The translations under genes and the position numbers were made by a program. Below the pieces are notes generated by a model. That model was not told the DNA's origin. It worked only from the letters and a program-made list of their open reading frames with translations, and searched no databases. Positions 9,740-19,103 of a DNA stretch of 64,000 nucleotides are shown here, piece after piece (position 1 is the stretch's first letter; every line of letters begins with the position of its first letter). Origin of the DNA: Mycobacterium sp. 155 (lineage in GTDB: Bacteria > Actinomycetota > Actinomycetes > Mycobacteriales > Mycobacteriaceae); the NCBI RefSeq assembly GCF_000373905.1, contig NZ_KB892705.1, positions 3,794,478-3,858,477 of the forward strand, read 5' to 3'.

Positions 9740-11508
9740 CAGATCATCTCCTGGTCGACGGACGCCGTCGGGTCTTCCTCGGCGGCAGGTCGACCTCGGC
9801 GCAGCCGGTTGTCGACGAAGTTCACCAGGTGGGTCAACGGAATGGTCAGCAGCAGGTAGAACAAACCGGCCGCGACCAACGGGGACAGGTTGCCGGTCTG
9901 TGCGTTGAGGTCGCGACCCACCTGGAACAGCTCGCGCTGGCTGGCCACCAGGCCCAGGAAGTACACCAGGGATGAGGCTTTCAGCAGAGAGATGAACTGG
10001 TTCATCAGCGCGGGCAGTACCCGCCGCACCCCCTGCGGGATCACCACCAGTCGCATCGACGCGGAATAGCTGAAGCCCAGCGCGCGAGACGCTTCCAGCT
10101 GTCCGGCCTCGACACTCTGGATGCCGGACCGGAAGATCTCCCCGATGTACGCCGCGGCCATCAATCCCAGGGCGGCAATGCCGAGCGGGTAGGGGTTGTT
10201 GCCGGTGAGTGAGCCGACCACCGGCCCGACACCCAGCCCGATCAGCAGGATGATCACCACTTCGGGTAGCCCGCGGAAGATGTCGGTGTAGATGCGGGCC
10301 GGCCAGCGCAGCCATCGTGACCGCGAGATGCCGGCTACCGCGAGACCCATCCCGAGGACGAGCCCGATGATGCTGGCGCAGACGGTCAGGATCACGGTGT
10401 TGGGCAGGCCGGTCTTGAACAGGATGGGGATCGACTGCCGGTAGAGATCCCAGTCCAGGAACGAGGCGGCCAATTGCGACAGTGTGGATTTCGGTGCTAC
10501 CGCACCGTTGCTGACAGGTTTTTCGCGGGCCGCGGCGATCGCGGCGAAGTCGGGCAGCTGCGGTACCGGAGCGGCCTTCGAGCCGGGCTTCCAACCCGGC
10601 GGCAGAGCGCGGGGCACCCAATCGGAGTACAGCCGGGCCCAGGTGCCGTCGGCGATCACGGCGTCGAGACCGGAGTTGAGTGCGTCGATCAGTGGCCGAT
10701 TCTCCTTGGCCACCGCCCACGCGACGAAATTGTCCAAGCTGAACGTGTTTTCGATGATCTCGGCGGGATCACCCGGTTGGACGGTGCCCGATGCCTGCTG
10801 CGAGGGCGCGACCCAGGCGTCGATCTGACGGGTCTTGAGGCTCGCGTAGACGGTGGCGTAGTCGGGGAACTTCACCGGTTGCAAATGGAGGGTGTCGATG
10901 ACGTAGGACTCCTGCACGGTGCCCTGCACTACGCCGATGCGCTGTCCCGGTGCGAGCTTGCCGAAGCCGGTGATCGGCGACCCGGTGGGCACCACGAGCG
11001 AGAAGTAGCCGAAATCGTAGCCGTTGGTGAATCCGACAGTGCGCCTTCGCGCATCGGTGGTGGTGATCGAGGACGACGCGACGTCGAAGCGTCGCGACGC
11101 GGTCTGGGCCAGCAGACCGGAGAACTCCGTTCCGACGAAGTTGATCTTCAAGCCCAGCTTGTCGGCGACGGCCCGCAGCAACTCGTTGTCGAAACCGGTG
11201 AACTGCCCTTTGGCATTGATGCAGATGCTGGGCGGCGCGTCCGACAGCGTGCCGACGGTCAGCACACCGGGGGTTCCCAGCCCGAGGTCGTCCACCTTGA
11301 CGGTGTCCAGTGGCTGCACCGTCGCGGTGGTGTATTTGTCCGCGCCGGGACCGGTTGCGGCAGCGGCCAAGTTGGTCGGCAGCGCACTGGCGCTGTCGAT
11401 CCCGGGCGGCGCGCACTGGTCGGTGTCAGCGTGGGCCGGGCCCGCCAGCGTCAACCCCATGACCATCAGGATCGATGCCATCAGCGCCAGTAGCCGTCTG
11501 AAGCTCAT
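9739..11508 (-). CDS. Amino acid ABC transporter, fused binding protein and permease
   Basis: A 589-residue protein joining two units. The first is a signal peptide (MSFRRLLALMASILMVMG) plus a family-3 solute-binding domain (about residues 60-305). The second is a HisM/GlnP-type permease (about 365-575) with an EAA-like loop (QLEASRALGFSYSASMRLVV). Such fusions are known, for instance Lactococcus GlnP, but M. tuberculosis keeps glnH and glnQ as separate genes. The binding domain should lie outside the membrane, tethered to its own channel. The ATG at 11508 is chosen over the upstream Met because the signal peptide starts there. Confidence 0.9.
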   Translation of the reverse strand: MSFRRLLALMASILMVMGLTLAGPAHADTDQCAPPGIDSASALPTNLAAAATGPGADKYTTATVQPLDTVKVDDLGLGTPGVLTVGTLSDAPPSICINAKGQFTGFDNELLRAVADKLGLKINFVGTEFSGLLAQTASRRFDVASSSITTTDARRRTVGFTNGYDFGYFSLVVPTGSPITGFGKLAPGQRIGVVQGTVQESYVIDTLHLQPVKFPDYATVYASLKTRQIDAWVAPSQQASGTVQPGDPAEIIENTFSLDNFVAWAVAKENRPLIDALNSGLDAVIADGTWARLYSDWVPRALPPGWKPGSKAAPVPQLPDFAAIAAAREKPVSNGAVAPKSTLSQLAASFLDWDLYRQSIPILFKTGLPNTVILTVCASIIGLVLGMGLAVAGISRSRWLRWPARIYTDIFRGLPEVVIILLIGLGVGPVVGSLTGNNPYPLGIAALGLMAAAYIGEIFRSGIQSVEAGQLEASRALGFSYSASMRLVVIPQGVRRVLPALMNQFISLLKASSLVYFLGLVASQRELFQVGRDLNAQTGNLSPLVAAGLFYLLLTIPLTHLVNFVDNRLRRGRPAAEEDPTASVDQEMI

Positions 11509-11621
11509 CGTTGCAACGTAGTGGTCACGCGCGCAGCGGTGTGGGGTTCCGCTCAAGGCGACTGCAAGTCGCCGAATACGCCGCGACGGTCAGCCCGGAT
11601 GGATGGACGACGGAATCCGTA

Positions 11622-12419
11622 TCAGCCGGCGTTGCGCCGGTCTCGCCACCGGCACAGCGCCTCGGCCGCGGTCAGGTCGTAATCCGGGCCGTTGGCGTCG
11701 ATGGTCAGGATCGTGACACCGAGATCGGCGAGCACGTCGGCCTCGGCAAGCATGGCATCGAGCCCGCCGGTGTCCCGTACGGCGGCCGAACGAACGACGG
11801 TCTTCGGGTCACGGCCCACGCTTTCGCAGTGCTCGAGAAGCACCTGTGCCTTAGCCGGGTAGGTGTTGCGGTCGACAAACGCGTGCCACAGGTCGGCGTG
11901 CTCGGCGACCAACCGCAGGGTCTTGCGCTCGCCCTGCCCGCCGATGAGGATCGGGATCTTGCGGGTGGGAGCCGGGTTGAGTTTGGCCAGCCGGGCACTG
12001 ATCCGCGGGAGTGCGGCGGCGAGGTCGTCGAGCCGACTGCCCGCGGTGCCGAAATCGTAGCCGTACTCATCGTAATCCCTTTGTTTCCAACCAGATCCGA
12101 TGCCCAGGATGAGCCGTCCAGCACTGATGTGGTCCACTGTGCGGGCCATGTCGGCGAGCAGTTCAGGGTTGCGGTAGGAGTTGCAGGTGACCAGCGCACC
12201 GATCTCGATGCGCGACGTCTGCTCGGCCCAGGCACCGAGCATCGTCCAGCATTCGTAGTGCGCGCCGTCAGGATCGCCGGAGAGCGGGAAGAAGTGGTCC
12301 CAGTTGAATGCGATGTCGACGCCGATGTCTTCACAGCGACGGACCGCGTCGCGGATATAGCCGTATGTGGGGGAGTGCTGCGGCTGCAATTGGACGCCAA
12401 TGCGGACGGGATGACTCAC
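11622..12419 (-). CDS. LLM-class F420-dependent oxidoreductase, Rv0044c-like
   Basis: A 265-residue luciferase-like monooxygenase family protein. Typical segments are FNWDHFFPLSGDPDG, IGALVTCNSYRNPELLADMA and LILGIGSGW. In mycobacteria this class usually uses coenzyme F420; the substrate is unknown. It occupies the Rv0044c position. The GTG at 12419 starts the conserved VRIGVQLQPQ and is preferred to the upstream ATG at 12437, which would overlap the hydrolase remnant. It lies just downstream of the Rv0045c fossil. Confidence 0.88.
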   Translation of the reverse strand: MSHPVRIGVQLQPQHSPTYGYIRDAVRRCEDIGVDIAFNWDHFFPLSGDPDGAHYECWTMLGAWAEQTSRIEIGALVTCNSYRNPELLADMARTVDHISAGRLILGIGSGWKQRDYDEYGYDFGTAGSRLDDLAAALPRISARLAKLNPAPTRKIPILIGGQGERKTLRLVAEHADLWHAFVDRNTYPAKAQVLLEHCESVGRDPKTVVRSAAVRDTGGLDAMLAEADVLADLGVTILTIDANGPDYDLTAAEALCRWRDRRNAG

Positions 12420-12433
12420 TTTTTCGAGCCTAC

Positions 12434-12589
12434 TCAAAGAATCAGCCCGCGCAGGATCTCCACCAACTTGGCCGGCTGATCGTCCTGCACCGAGTGCCCG
12501 GAGTCGGCGACGACGTGGGTGCGCTGAAAGCCGGGTGCGATCGCCGGGACGTCATCCCAGAGTCCCTCAACTCCCTGTGGCACAACAAA
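12434..12589 (-). pseudogene. Remnant of alpha/beta hydrolase (Rv0045c-like), C-terminal fossil
   Basis: On the minus strand an open stretch of about 51 codons ends at a TGA at 12434-12436. It encodes GLWDDV, then GFQRTHVVADSGHSVQ, then DQPAKLVEILRG. These match, from memory, two separated parts of the Rv0045c esterase: the FAGLWDDV region and the C-terminal SGHSVQSDQP segment with the catalytic His. The roughly 25-30 residues normally between them are missing, as is all of the N-terminus. No start codon with a binding site remains. Synteny predicts exactly this gene here, between the Rv0044c homologue and ino1. Confidence 0.72.
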
Positions 12590-13192
12590 TTACAGTTCGT
12601 AGTCGTCAGCGGACTGTGTGGTGGGGGCATCGATCCTGCGCAGTTCGATGATCCGGGAAGCAGGGGGCAGGATCGTCGATGCGAGGAAGTCGGCGTAGAA
12701 GCCCGGACACGTCTGATCCCAGAACCTCGCCCCCTCATCGATCTGTTGGAGGTATTCGTGATGGACGACTCCGCGTTCGATGCTCTCCGGGGAAACGAAC
12801 GGTGCCGCCCCGATGTACGCGACGACGGGGCCACGTATTGCGGCAGATCCGTAGCTGGTGACCTTCGCGCTGATGTTATGGCGGGCGTAGCGCAGTTCGC
12901 GCTGGTCGAGAGCAACCAAGCCGGCTTCGTCGATCGGTACGCAGACGCCGTTGACCCATCGGCCGGCATCTTCAGGCATGTCGCAGAAGAGGACGACGGG
13001 TGGGCGAACGCCAGCAGCATCCAGGTACCTCTTGTCGCGTTGACTGCCCTCATTTGGGAAAGCCACAGAGAAGGCCCGGACATGCCCGTCACAGCGGGCG
13101 GGGAGACAAGTCGGCGGAGAGATTCCCGGAAGCGTGCCGCGCAGTGATTCAGGCGCCATCAGTGAGCCGTACGCGAAGACGAACATGATCAA
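12590..13192 (-). CDS. Gamma-glutamylcyclotransferase-like protein
   Basis: A 200-residue protein starting MIMFVFAYGSLM. The FAYGSLM motif is the hallmark substrate loop of the GGCT/AIG2-like fold, which converts gamma-glutamyl compounds to 5-oxoproline. The remainder (VVAYIGAAPF, YLQQIDEGARFW) also fits the fold. Its stop codon abuts the remnant of the Rv0045c-like hydrolase, and it stands where the body of that hydrolase would be, so it looks like a replacement insertion. ATGs at 13192 and 13186 are both possible. The true substrate is unknown. Confidence 0.68.
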   Translation of the reverse strand: MIMFVFAYGSLMAPESLRGTLPGISPPTCLPARCDGHVRAFSVAFPNEGSQRDKRYLDAAGVRPPVVLFCDMPEDAGRWVNGVCVPIDEAGLVALDQRELRYARHNISAKVTSYGSAAIRGPVVAYIGAAPFVSPESIERGVVHHEYLQQIDEGARFWDQTCPGFYADFLASTILPPASRIIELRRIDAPTTQSADDYEL

Positions 13193-13258
13193 GCGCCCGG
13201 ATGCCGCCGTGCATGCCCCGATGACACGTGATGACGCCGGGTGTGTGGTCGCCGCATA

Positions 13259-13297
13259 CGAACTGGCGGCAGGGAAACACCCCTTGCCGCCAGTTCG
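13259..13297 (-). terminator. Terminator of ino1
   Basis: An inverted repeat, CGAACTGGCGGCA-GGG with CCC-TTGCCGCCAGTTCG, forms a GC-rich hairpin with a short A-rich loop, 20 bp past the ino1 stop on the minus strand. There is no U-tract. It separates ino1 from the GGCT-like gene. Confidence 0.7.
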
Positions 13298-13316
13298 TAG
13301 AGTGAAGCCTGCGGGA

Positions 13317-14396
13317 TCAACCCGCTATGAAGGTCTCCAGCTGCGTGCGGGCGATGTCGTCCGGCAGCTGCTTGGGCGGGCTCTTCATCAGGTACGCCGA
13401 GGCCGGGATGATCGGACCACCGATGCCGCGATCCTTGGCGATCTTGGCGGCACGCACGGCATCGATGATGACGCCGGCCGAGTTCGGCGAATCCCACACC
13501 TCAAGCTTGTACTCGAGGTTCAGCGGCACATCGCCGAAAGCGCGGCCTTCCAGCCGCACGTAGGCCCACTTGCGGTCGTCGAGCCAGCCCACATGGTCGG
13601 ACGGGCCGATGTGCACGTCCTTTGTCTTGAATTCGCGCTGCAGGTTGCTGGTCACGGCCTGGGTCTTCGAGATTTTCTTGGACTCCAGGCGCTCACGCTC
13701 GAGCATGTTCAGGAAGTCCATGTTGCCGCCGACGTTGAGCTGCATGGTGCGGTCGAGTTGCACGCCGCGATCCTCGAACAGCTTGGCCATCACGCGGTGG
13801 GTGATGGTGGCGCCGACCTGGCTCTTGATGTCGTCGCCGACGATCGGCACCCCGGCGTCCTCGAACTTCTTGGCCCATACCGGGTCCGAAGCGATGAACA
13901 CCGGCAGCGCGTTGACGAATGCCACCCCGGCGTCGATCGCGCACTGGGCATAGAACTTGTCGGCCTCTTCGGAGCCCACCGGTAGATAGGACACCAGCAC
14001 GTCGACCTTGGCGTCCCGCAGGACCTTGACGACATCGACCGGGTCGGTGTCGGAAACCTCGATGGTGTCGGCGTAGTACTTGCCGATGCCGTCCAGCGTC
14101 GGACCGCGCTGCACGATGACGTCGCTCGGCGGCACATCGGCGATCTTGATGGTGTTGTTCTCGGAGGCGAAGATCGCTTCGGACAGGTCGAAGCCGACCT
14201 TCTTGGCGTCCACGTCGAACGCGGCGACGAACTTCACGTCGCGGACGTGATACGGGCCGAACTTCACGTGCATCAGCCCGGGCACGGTGGTGTTCTCGTC
14301 GGCGTTCTGGTAGTACTGCACGCCCTGTACCAGGGACGACGCGCAGTTACCCACGCCGACAATGGCGACCCGGATCTCTCCTGCGTGCTCAGACAT
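13317..14396 (-). CDS. ino1: Myo-inositol-1-phosphate synthase
   Basis: A 359-residue NAD-dependent enzyme converting glucose-6-phosphate to inositol-1-phosphate, the first step toward phosphatidylinositol, PIMs and mycothiol. The N-terminal Rossmann motif VGVGNCASS is near residue 13. Family motifs [12 protein letters not shown] and [19 protein letters not shown] follow. Length and place match Rv0046c. It is transcribed with the upstream PadR regulator (63 bp gap, same strand), so PadR may control it. Confidence 0.96.
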   Translation of the reverse strand: MSEHAGEIRVAIVGVGNCASSLVQGVQYYQNADENTTVPGLMHVKFGPYHVRDVKFVAAFDVDAKKVGFDLSEAIFASENNTIKIADVPPSDVIVQRGPTLDGIGKYYADTIEVSDTDPVDVVKVLRDAKVDVLVSYLPVGSEEADKFYAQCAIDAGVAFVNALPVFIASDPVWAKKFEDAGVPIVGDDIKSQVGATITHRVMAKLFEDRGVQLDRTMQLNVGGNMDFLNMLERERLESKKISKTQAVTSNLQREFKTKDVHIGPSDHVGWLDDRKWAYVRLEGRAFGDVPLNLEYKLEVWDSPNSAGVIIDAVRAAKIAKDRGIGGPIIPASAYLMKSPPKQLPDDIARTQLETFIAG

Positions 14397-14459
14397 GGAC
14401 GGTCTCCTTACTCAATTCGGTACTGCTTGGCAGTGGCCTGGTTCCGGGCCGGACTGCAC

Positions 14460-15014
14460 TCAAGTGTTTTCTGGGCGGCCTTGGCCCAGTCGTTCAGCCG
14501 CGATCAATTCGTTGAGCCATATCACTTCGCGTTCGCTCGACTCCAGCCCCAACTGGTGGAGCTGACGGGTGTAGCGGTCGAACGAACTACTGGCCCGCGC
14601 CACGGCTTCGCGCAGACCTTCCCGGCGTTCCTCCACCTGGCGGCGGCGCCCCTCCAGAATCCGCATCCTGGCCTCGGCCGGGGTGCGGTTGAAGAAGGCG
14701 AGGTGTACACCGAAACCGTCGTCGGAGTAGTTCTGTGGGCCGGTATCAGCTACCAGCTCAGCGAACCGCTGTTTGCCCGCATCGGTGAGCTGGTAAACCC
14801 GGCGCGCGCGGCGCACCTTGGTCGACCCGAGCGGCGCTGCATCCTCGACGATCAGCCCGTCGGCCTGCATACGCCGCAGTGCCGGGTAGAGCGAACCGTA
14901 CGAGAAGGCCCGGAAGGCGCCAAGTAGACCCGTCAAGCGTTTACGCAGCTCGTAGCCGTGCATGGGAGATTCGAGCAGAAGACCCAGGATGGCGAGCTCC
15001 AGCATCGAATTCAC
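14460..15014 (-). CDS. PadR-family transcriptional regulator
   Basis: A 184-residue PadR regulator (Rv0047c position). The N-terminal winged helix reads LAILGLLLESPMHGYELRKR, then SYGSLYPALRRMQADGLI. A Vir-type C-terminal dimerisation helix region starts near residue 95. PadR proteins repress their own or adjacent genes in response to small molecules. It sits directly upstream of ino1 on the same strand. The ATG at 15014 starts the conserved helix. Confidence 0.9.
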   Translation of the reverse strand: MNSMLELAILGLLLESPMHGYELRKRLTGLLGAFRAFSYGSLYPALRRMQADGLIVEDAAPLGSTKVRRARRVYQLTDAGKQRFAELVADTGPQNYSDDGFGVHLAFFNRTPAEARMRILEGRRRQVEERREGLREAVARASSSFDRYTRQLHQLGLESSEREVIWLNELIAAERLGQGRPENT

Positions 15015-15150
15015 CCCCTCGACAGGACATGTGTGGATCGCTACGACGGATCAACACCTCGTATCACTGTATCGCGCCGATATATTGCGTGCCAACTGAA
15101 GTTCCAACGCACACGCTTCGCCACCCCGGCTTCGTCACCTCAGGTGTTTG

Positions 15151-15223
15151 TCACCCCAGAGTGGCCGCCGACGTCGAGTGTCACGCCAGAGTGGCCGCCG
15201 ACGTCGAGCGTCACGCCAGAGTG
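15151..15223. repeat. 30-bp tandem repeat, 2.4 copies
   Basis: Units at 15151-15180 and 15181-15210 differ at two positions, and a partial third unit runs 15211-15223. The unit begins TCACGCCAGAGTGGCCGCCG and ends ACGTCGAGCG. It lies between PadR and the DUF1707 gene. The third copy forms a small GTCAC/GTGAC hairpin. The role is unknown; only two and a half copies exist, so it is not a CRISPR array. Confidence 0.8.
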
Positions 15224-15262
15224 ACGCAGTGGGCGAATCAGCGCGCGGTCATCGGCGGCCGA

Positions 15263-16114
15263 TCACTGCTTGGGGTAGACCTCTTTGGGTGTGCCGTCGG
15301 GCCCGAGAACCATGAAGCCGCCACCGAAATCACCGCTGACGCGAATGGTGATGTTCACCGCATCCGGCGTCGCGGGATCCTTTGACGGGGTGATCTCCAA
15401 CCACGTGTATTTGACATCGGCCCGAGGGACGTTGAGCGATTCCGGTGCGCCGCGCAGCATGCCGATGATTGCGTCGAAATTGAATTTCGCCAGGTCGACG
15501 AGGCGGTCCCCGTCACTCAGCGCGCGCGGTGACGACGAGCTCGGGTCGCCCCAGCCGCCGCGGTAGTCGTACTCGATCTTGCGACGGTTGTCGTTGGGGT
15601 CGGCGCGGTACAGCTCCGCCCAGTCCTCCCGGATCTCCAGTTCGTAGCCGGTGGTGTCGCCGAACTTCTTCCGCATCTGCTCGAAGAGCCCGTTGAACCC
15701 GCCCAGGGACAGCAGCTGCCGTGGCGAGGTGAGCACCGTGGCGGGGATACCGTCGGATTTGGCGCCCGGGTCCGTGGTGAAGCTCAGCGGTGACGTGGTG
15801 TTGCCGTAGAGGCCCCAGCCGATCCCGATGCCGAACAAGACCAGCACCCCGGCCATCGCCAATCGCAGACCCCAGCCGGCGTGAATGGCGCCCGGTACTT
15901 TTCGCACCCGCGATTGGGTCAGGGTCGGCAGCTGGACCGGTGCGTTGGAGTTCTGCAGGTCCTCCACGAGCGTGGCGAGTTGACCCAGGGTGGTGGCGTT
16001 GGTGGCGGCGCTCACGCGTTGACGGTGCTCCTCCATCGACAGCTGACCTTCCGCCAACGCGCTGTCGAGCACTTTGCAGGTGTCGTTGCGGTCGCTGTCC
16101 TTGGCCCGTGTCAT
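15263..16114 (-). CDS. DUF1707 membrane protein, Rv0048c-like
   Basis: A 283-residue protein with an N-terminal DUF1707 domain (RAKDSDRNDTCKVLDSALAE), one membrane segment (about residues 80-102, LRLAMAGVLVLFGIGIGWGL) and a C-terminal domain predicted outside the membrane. It matches Rv0048c in length and place. The ATG at 16114 reproduces the Rv0048c N-terminus; an in-frame GTG at 16147 is possible. It is divergent from the DUF5318-ponA1 operon, so the roughly 100 bp between the starts should carry both promoters. Function unknown. Confidence 0.85.
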   Translation of the reverse strand: MTRAKDSDRNDTCKVLDSALAEGQLSMEEHRQRVSAATNATTLGQLATLVEDLQNSNAPVQLPTLTQSRVRKVPGAIHAGWGLRLAMAGVLVLFGIGIGWGLYGNTTSPLSFTTDPGAKSDGIPATVLTSPRQLLSLGGFNGLFEQMRKKFGDTTGYELEIREDWAELYRADPNDNRRKIEYDYRGGWGDPSSSSPRALSDGDRLVDLAKFNFDAIIGMLRGAPESLNVPRADVKYTWLEITPSKDPATPDAVNITIRVSGDFGGGFMVLGPDGTPKEVYPKQ

Positions 16115-16217
16115 GGCGCTTCGCGGAGACTGCTGTCTTGTTGCCACGCCGATGATCGTAGGAGCTCCGGACCCGGTCACGCCTCGGCGGCGGGAGGGCC
16201 GACGTACTCTGGTCAAC

Positions 16218-16649
16218 GTGCGATTGCAGAGACAGGTGGTGGATTACGCGCTTCGGCGGCGGTCCCTGCTGGCTGAGGTCTACTCGGGACGCACCGGCGT
16301 CTCCGAGGTCTGCGACGCCAATCCGTACCTGTTGCGCGCGGCGAAGTTCCACGGAAAATCCAGCTCGGTGATGTGCCCGATCTGCCGCAAGGAACAACTG
16401 ACGCTGGTGTCGTGGGTGTTCGGGGATCATTTGGGCCCGGTGTCGGGTTCCGCGCGCACGGCAGAGGAGCTGGTCTTGTTGGCGACCCGCTACGACGAGT
16501 TCGCAGTACATGTGGTGGAGGTATGCCGGACCTGCAGTTGGAACCATCTGGTCAAGTCGTATGTGCTCGGCGCGCCCCGTTCTCCGGAGGCGCGCAGGCC
16601 GCGACGAACCCCGACGACGCGCAAACCCGCGCGTACAGCCAGTGAATAG
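16218..16649 (+). CDS. DUF5318 protein (putative zinc-binding), Rv0049-like
   Basis: A 143-residue protein nearly identical in core to Rv0049: RLQRQVVDYALRRRSLLAEV, YSGRTGVSEVCDANPYLLRA. Two CxxC pairs, CPICRKE and CRTCSWN, suggest a zinc ribbon. The tail is basic. The start is the GTG at 16218, because the frame upstream overlaps the divergent gene. It overlaps the ponA1 start by 8 bp, so the two are translationally coupled. Its persistent pairing with ponA1 suggests a link to wall synthesis, but that is inference. Confidence 0.87.
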   Translation: MRLQRQVVDYALRRRSLLAEVYSGRTGVSEVCDANPYLLRAAKFHGKSSSVMCPICRKEQLTLVSWVFGDHLGPVSGSARTAEELVLLATRYDEFAVHVVEVCRTCSWNHLVKSYVLGAPRSPEARRPRRTPTTRKPARTASE

Positions 16650-19103
16650 CGAAGGGCACCAGCACCGGTCAGCCGACGACGTCCAGAACGCGGCTGACCG
16701 CCTTGGTGCACGTCCGGCCGCGGGCGCCAATCGGTCGCATTCCGCGGTTCCGCCGGATGACCGACTGACAACAGTGCTCCCGCCGGTCCGCGAGGGCATT
16801 CCGGCCCCCATCGACGTCGTCAAGGCCGCGCTGGATGGCACCCCTCCGCTCAAGCCCCCGCCTCCGCCTCCCCCGGGCGGCGGCGGTCCGTCTGGACCGT
16901 CCGGGCCCCCGCCAGGACCGCAGCAACCACGCAAGCAGTTCCGGATCAACTGGAAGTGGGTGCGACGCGGGTCGGCCGCCGCCGTGGCCGTGCTGGTGCT
17001 GCTGCCACTGGTGACGTTCGGCATGGCCTACCTGATCGTCGACGTTCCGCAGCCGGGCGACATCCGCACCAATCAGGTGTCGACCATCCTGGCTAGCGAC
17101 GGCTCAGAGATCGCCAAGATCGTGCCGCCGGAGGGCAACCGGGTGGACGTCAACATCGACCAGATCCCGGTACACGTCCGCGACGCGGTGATGGCCGCCG
17201 AAGACCGTGACTTCTACACCAATCCGGGCTTCTCGTTCACCGGCTTCATGCGGGCCATCAAGAACAACCTGTTCGGCGGTGAACTGCAGGGCGGCTCGAC
17301 CATCACGCAGCAGTACGTGAAGAACGCGCTGGTCGGGGACGAGCGGTCGGGGATCGGCGGCCTCGTCCGCAAGGCCAAGGAGTTGGTCATCTCGACGAAG
17401 ATGTCCAGCGAATGGTCCAAAGACGCCGTGATGCAGGCGTATCTGAACATGATCTATTTCGGTCGCGGCGCCTACGGCATCTCCGCGGCGGCCAAGGCCT
17501 ACTTCAACAAGCCCGTCGAGCAACTCGACGTGGCCGAGGGCGCTCTGCTGGCGGCCTTGATCCAGCGTCCGTCCACCCTGGATCCCGCGGTCGATCCCGA
17601 GGGTGCTGCGGAGCGCTGGAACTGGGTGCTCGACGGCATGGTCGACATCGGGGCACTGTCGGCCGATGATCGGGCCAAGCAGGTGTTCCCGCCGACGGTG
17701 TCGCGTGACCAGGCCAGCGAACAGAATCAGACCACCGGTCCCAACGGTCTGATCGAACGGCAGGTCATGAAGGAACTGATGGGCCTGTTCGACGTCAGCG
17801 AGCAGACGCTGAACACCGAGGGCCTGCAGATCACCACCACGATCGACCCGCAGGCGCAGGAAGCCGCCGAGAAGGCCGTCACCAAGTACATGGACGGCCA
17901 GGATTCGGACATGCGGGCCGCGGTGGTGTCGGTCGACCCGCACGACGGGGCGATCAAGGCGTACTACGGCGGATCGGACGCCAACGGCTTCGACTTCGCC
18001 CAGGCGGGGTTGCCGACCGGGTCGTCGTTCAAGGTGTTTGCGCTCGTCGCCGCGTTGCAGCAGGGCATCGGTCTGGGCTATCAGGTGGACAGTTCGCCGG
18101 TGACGGTCAACGGCATCCAGATCACCAACGTCGAGGGTGAGGGCTGCGGGGTCTGTTCGATCGCCGAGGCGCTCAAGCGGTCGCTCAACACGAGCTACTA
18201 CCGGTTGATGCTGAAGCTCAAGAACGGACCGGAAGACGTCGCCAAGGCCGCGCATGACGCCGGTGTCGCCGAGAGCTTCCCCGGGGTCGAGCACACGCTG
18301 TCCGAGGACGGCAAGGGCGGTCCACCGAACAATGGCGTGGTGCTGGGGCAGTACCAGTCCCGCGTGCTCGATATGGCCTCGGCGTACGCCACGCTGGCCG
18401 CGTCGGGCGTCTACCACAAGCCGCACTTCGTGCAGAAGGTCGTGAACTCCGCGGGCCAGGTGCTGTTCGACGCCTCGCAGCAGGACAACGGGGAACAGCG
18501 CATCGACAAGGCCGTGGCCGACAACGTGACCTCGGCGATGCAGCCGATCGCCGGATGGTCGCGTGGGCATAACCTGGCCGGCGGCCGGCTGTCGGCAGCC
18601 AAGACCGGCACTGTCCAGCTCGGCGACACCGGCGCCAACCGCGATGCGTGGATGGTCGGTTACACGCCCTCGCTGTCGACCGCGGTGTGGGTGGGCACCA
18701 CGGAGGGTGTCAAACCGCTGGTGAATCAGTGGGGTTCACCGGTCTACGGGTCCGGTCTGCCGTCGGACATCTGGAAGTCGACGATGGACGGCGCCCTGGA
18801 CGGCACCGACAACGAGTCTTTCCCGAAGCCGACGGAGATCGGTGGCTATGCCGGTGTGCCGCAGGCCCCGCCGCCCGCGCCGCCGGTTCCGGTGGTGCTG
18901 CCGGGCCAACCCGTGCCAGGCACCCCGCCGTCGGAGACCGTCATCCAGCCGACCATCGAAGTGGCGCCGGGTATCACGATCCCGGTCGGCCCCCCGACCA
19001 CCGTGCCGGTGGCACCGGCGCAGCCGGCTGAACCGGTTGCGCCGGTTGCGCCGGTTGCGCCGGTGCGCCGAATGGTCCCGGCGCGCCCATGCCGCCTCCG
19101 TGA
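16642..19103 (+). CDS. ponA1: Penicillin-binding protein PonA1 (class A), apparent 1-nt frameshift near 19064
   Basis: A bifunctional peptidoglycan polymerase. It has a cytosolic Pro-rich N-terminus, a membrane segment (about residues 107-133), a GT51 transglycosylase (AAEDRDFY with catalytic Glu near 187, GGSTITQQYVKN near 217) and a transpeptidase with TGSSFK (about 459), SLN (about 513) and KTGT (about 653). The C-terminal tail repeats PVA units encoded by CCGGTTGCG; the fourth unit lacks one T (CCGGTGCG), shifting the frame. Restoring it gives the ending GAPNGPGAPMPPP or similar with TGA at 19101-19103, overlapping the next GTG. As sequenced, the frame instead runs on to 19509 with an Arg-rich tail. 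Start is the GTG at 16642. Confidence 0.9.

Noticed and set aside
9002..10720. Long minus-strand frame of 572 codons covering the ATPase and part of the permease gene
   Set aside because: The first 320 residues are Arg/Gly-rich shadow of the permease read in another frame; the ATPase starts at 9739.
15151..15223. Tandem repeat considered as CRISPR
   Set aside because: No spacers between units and only about 2.4 copies; no cas genes nearby.
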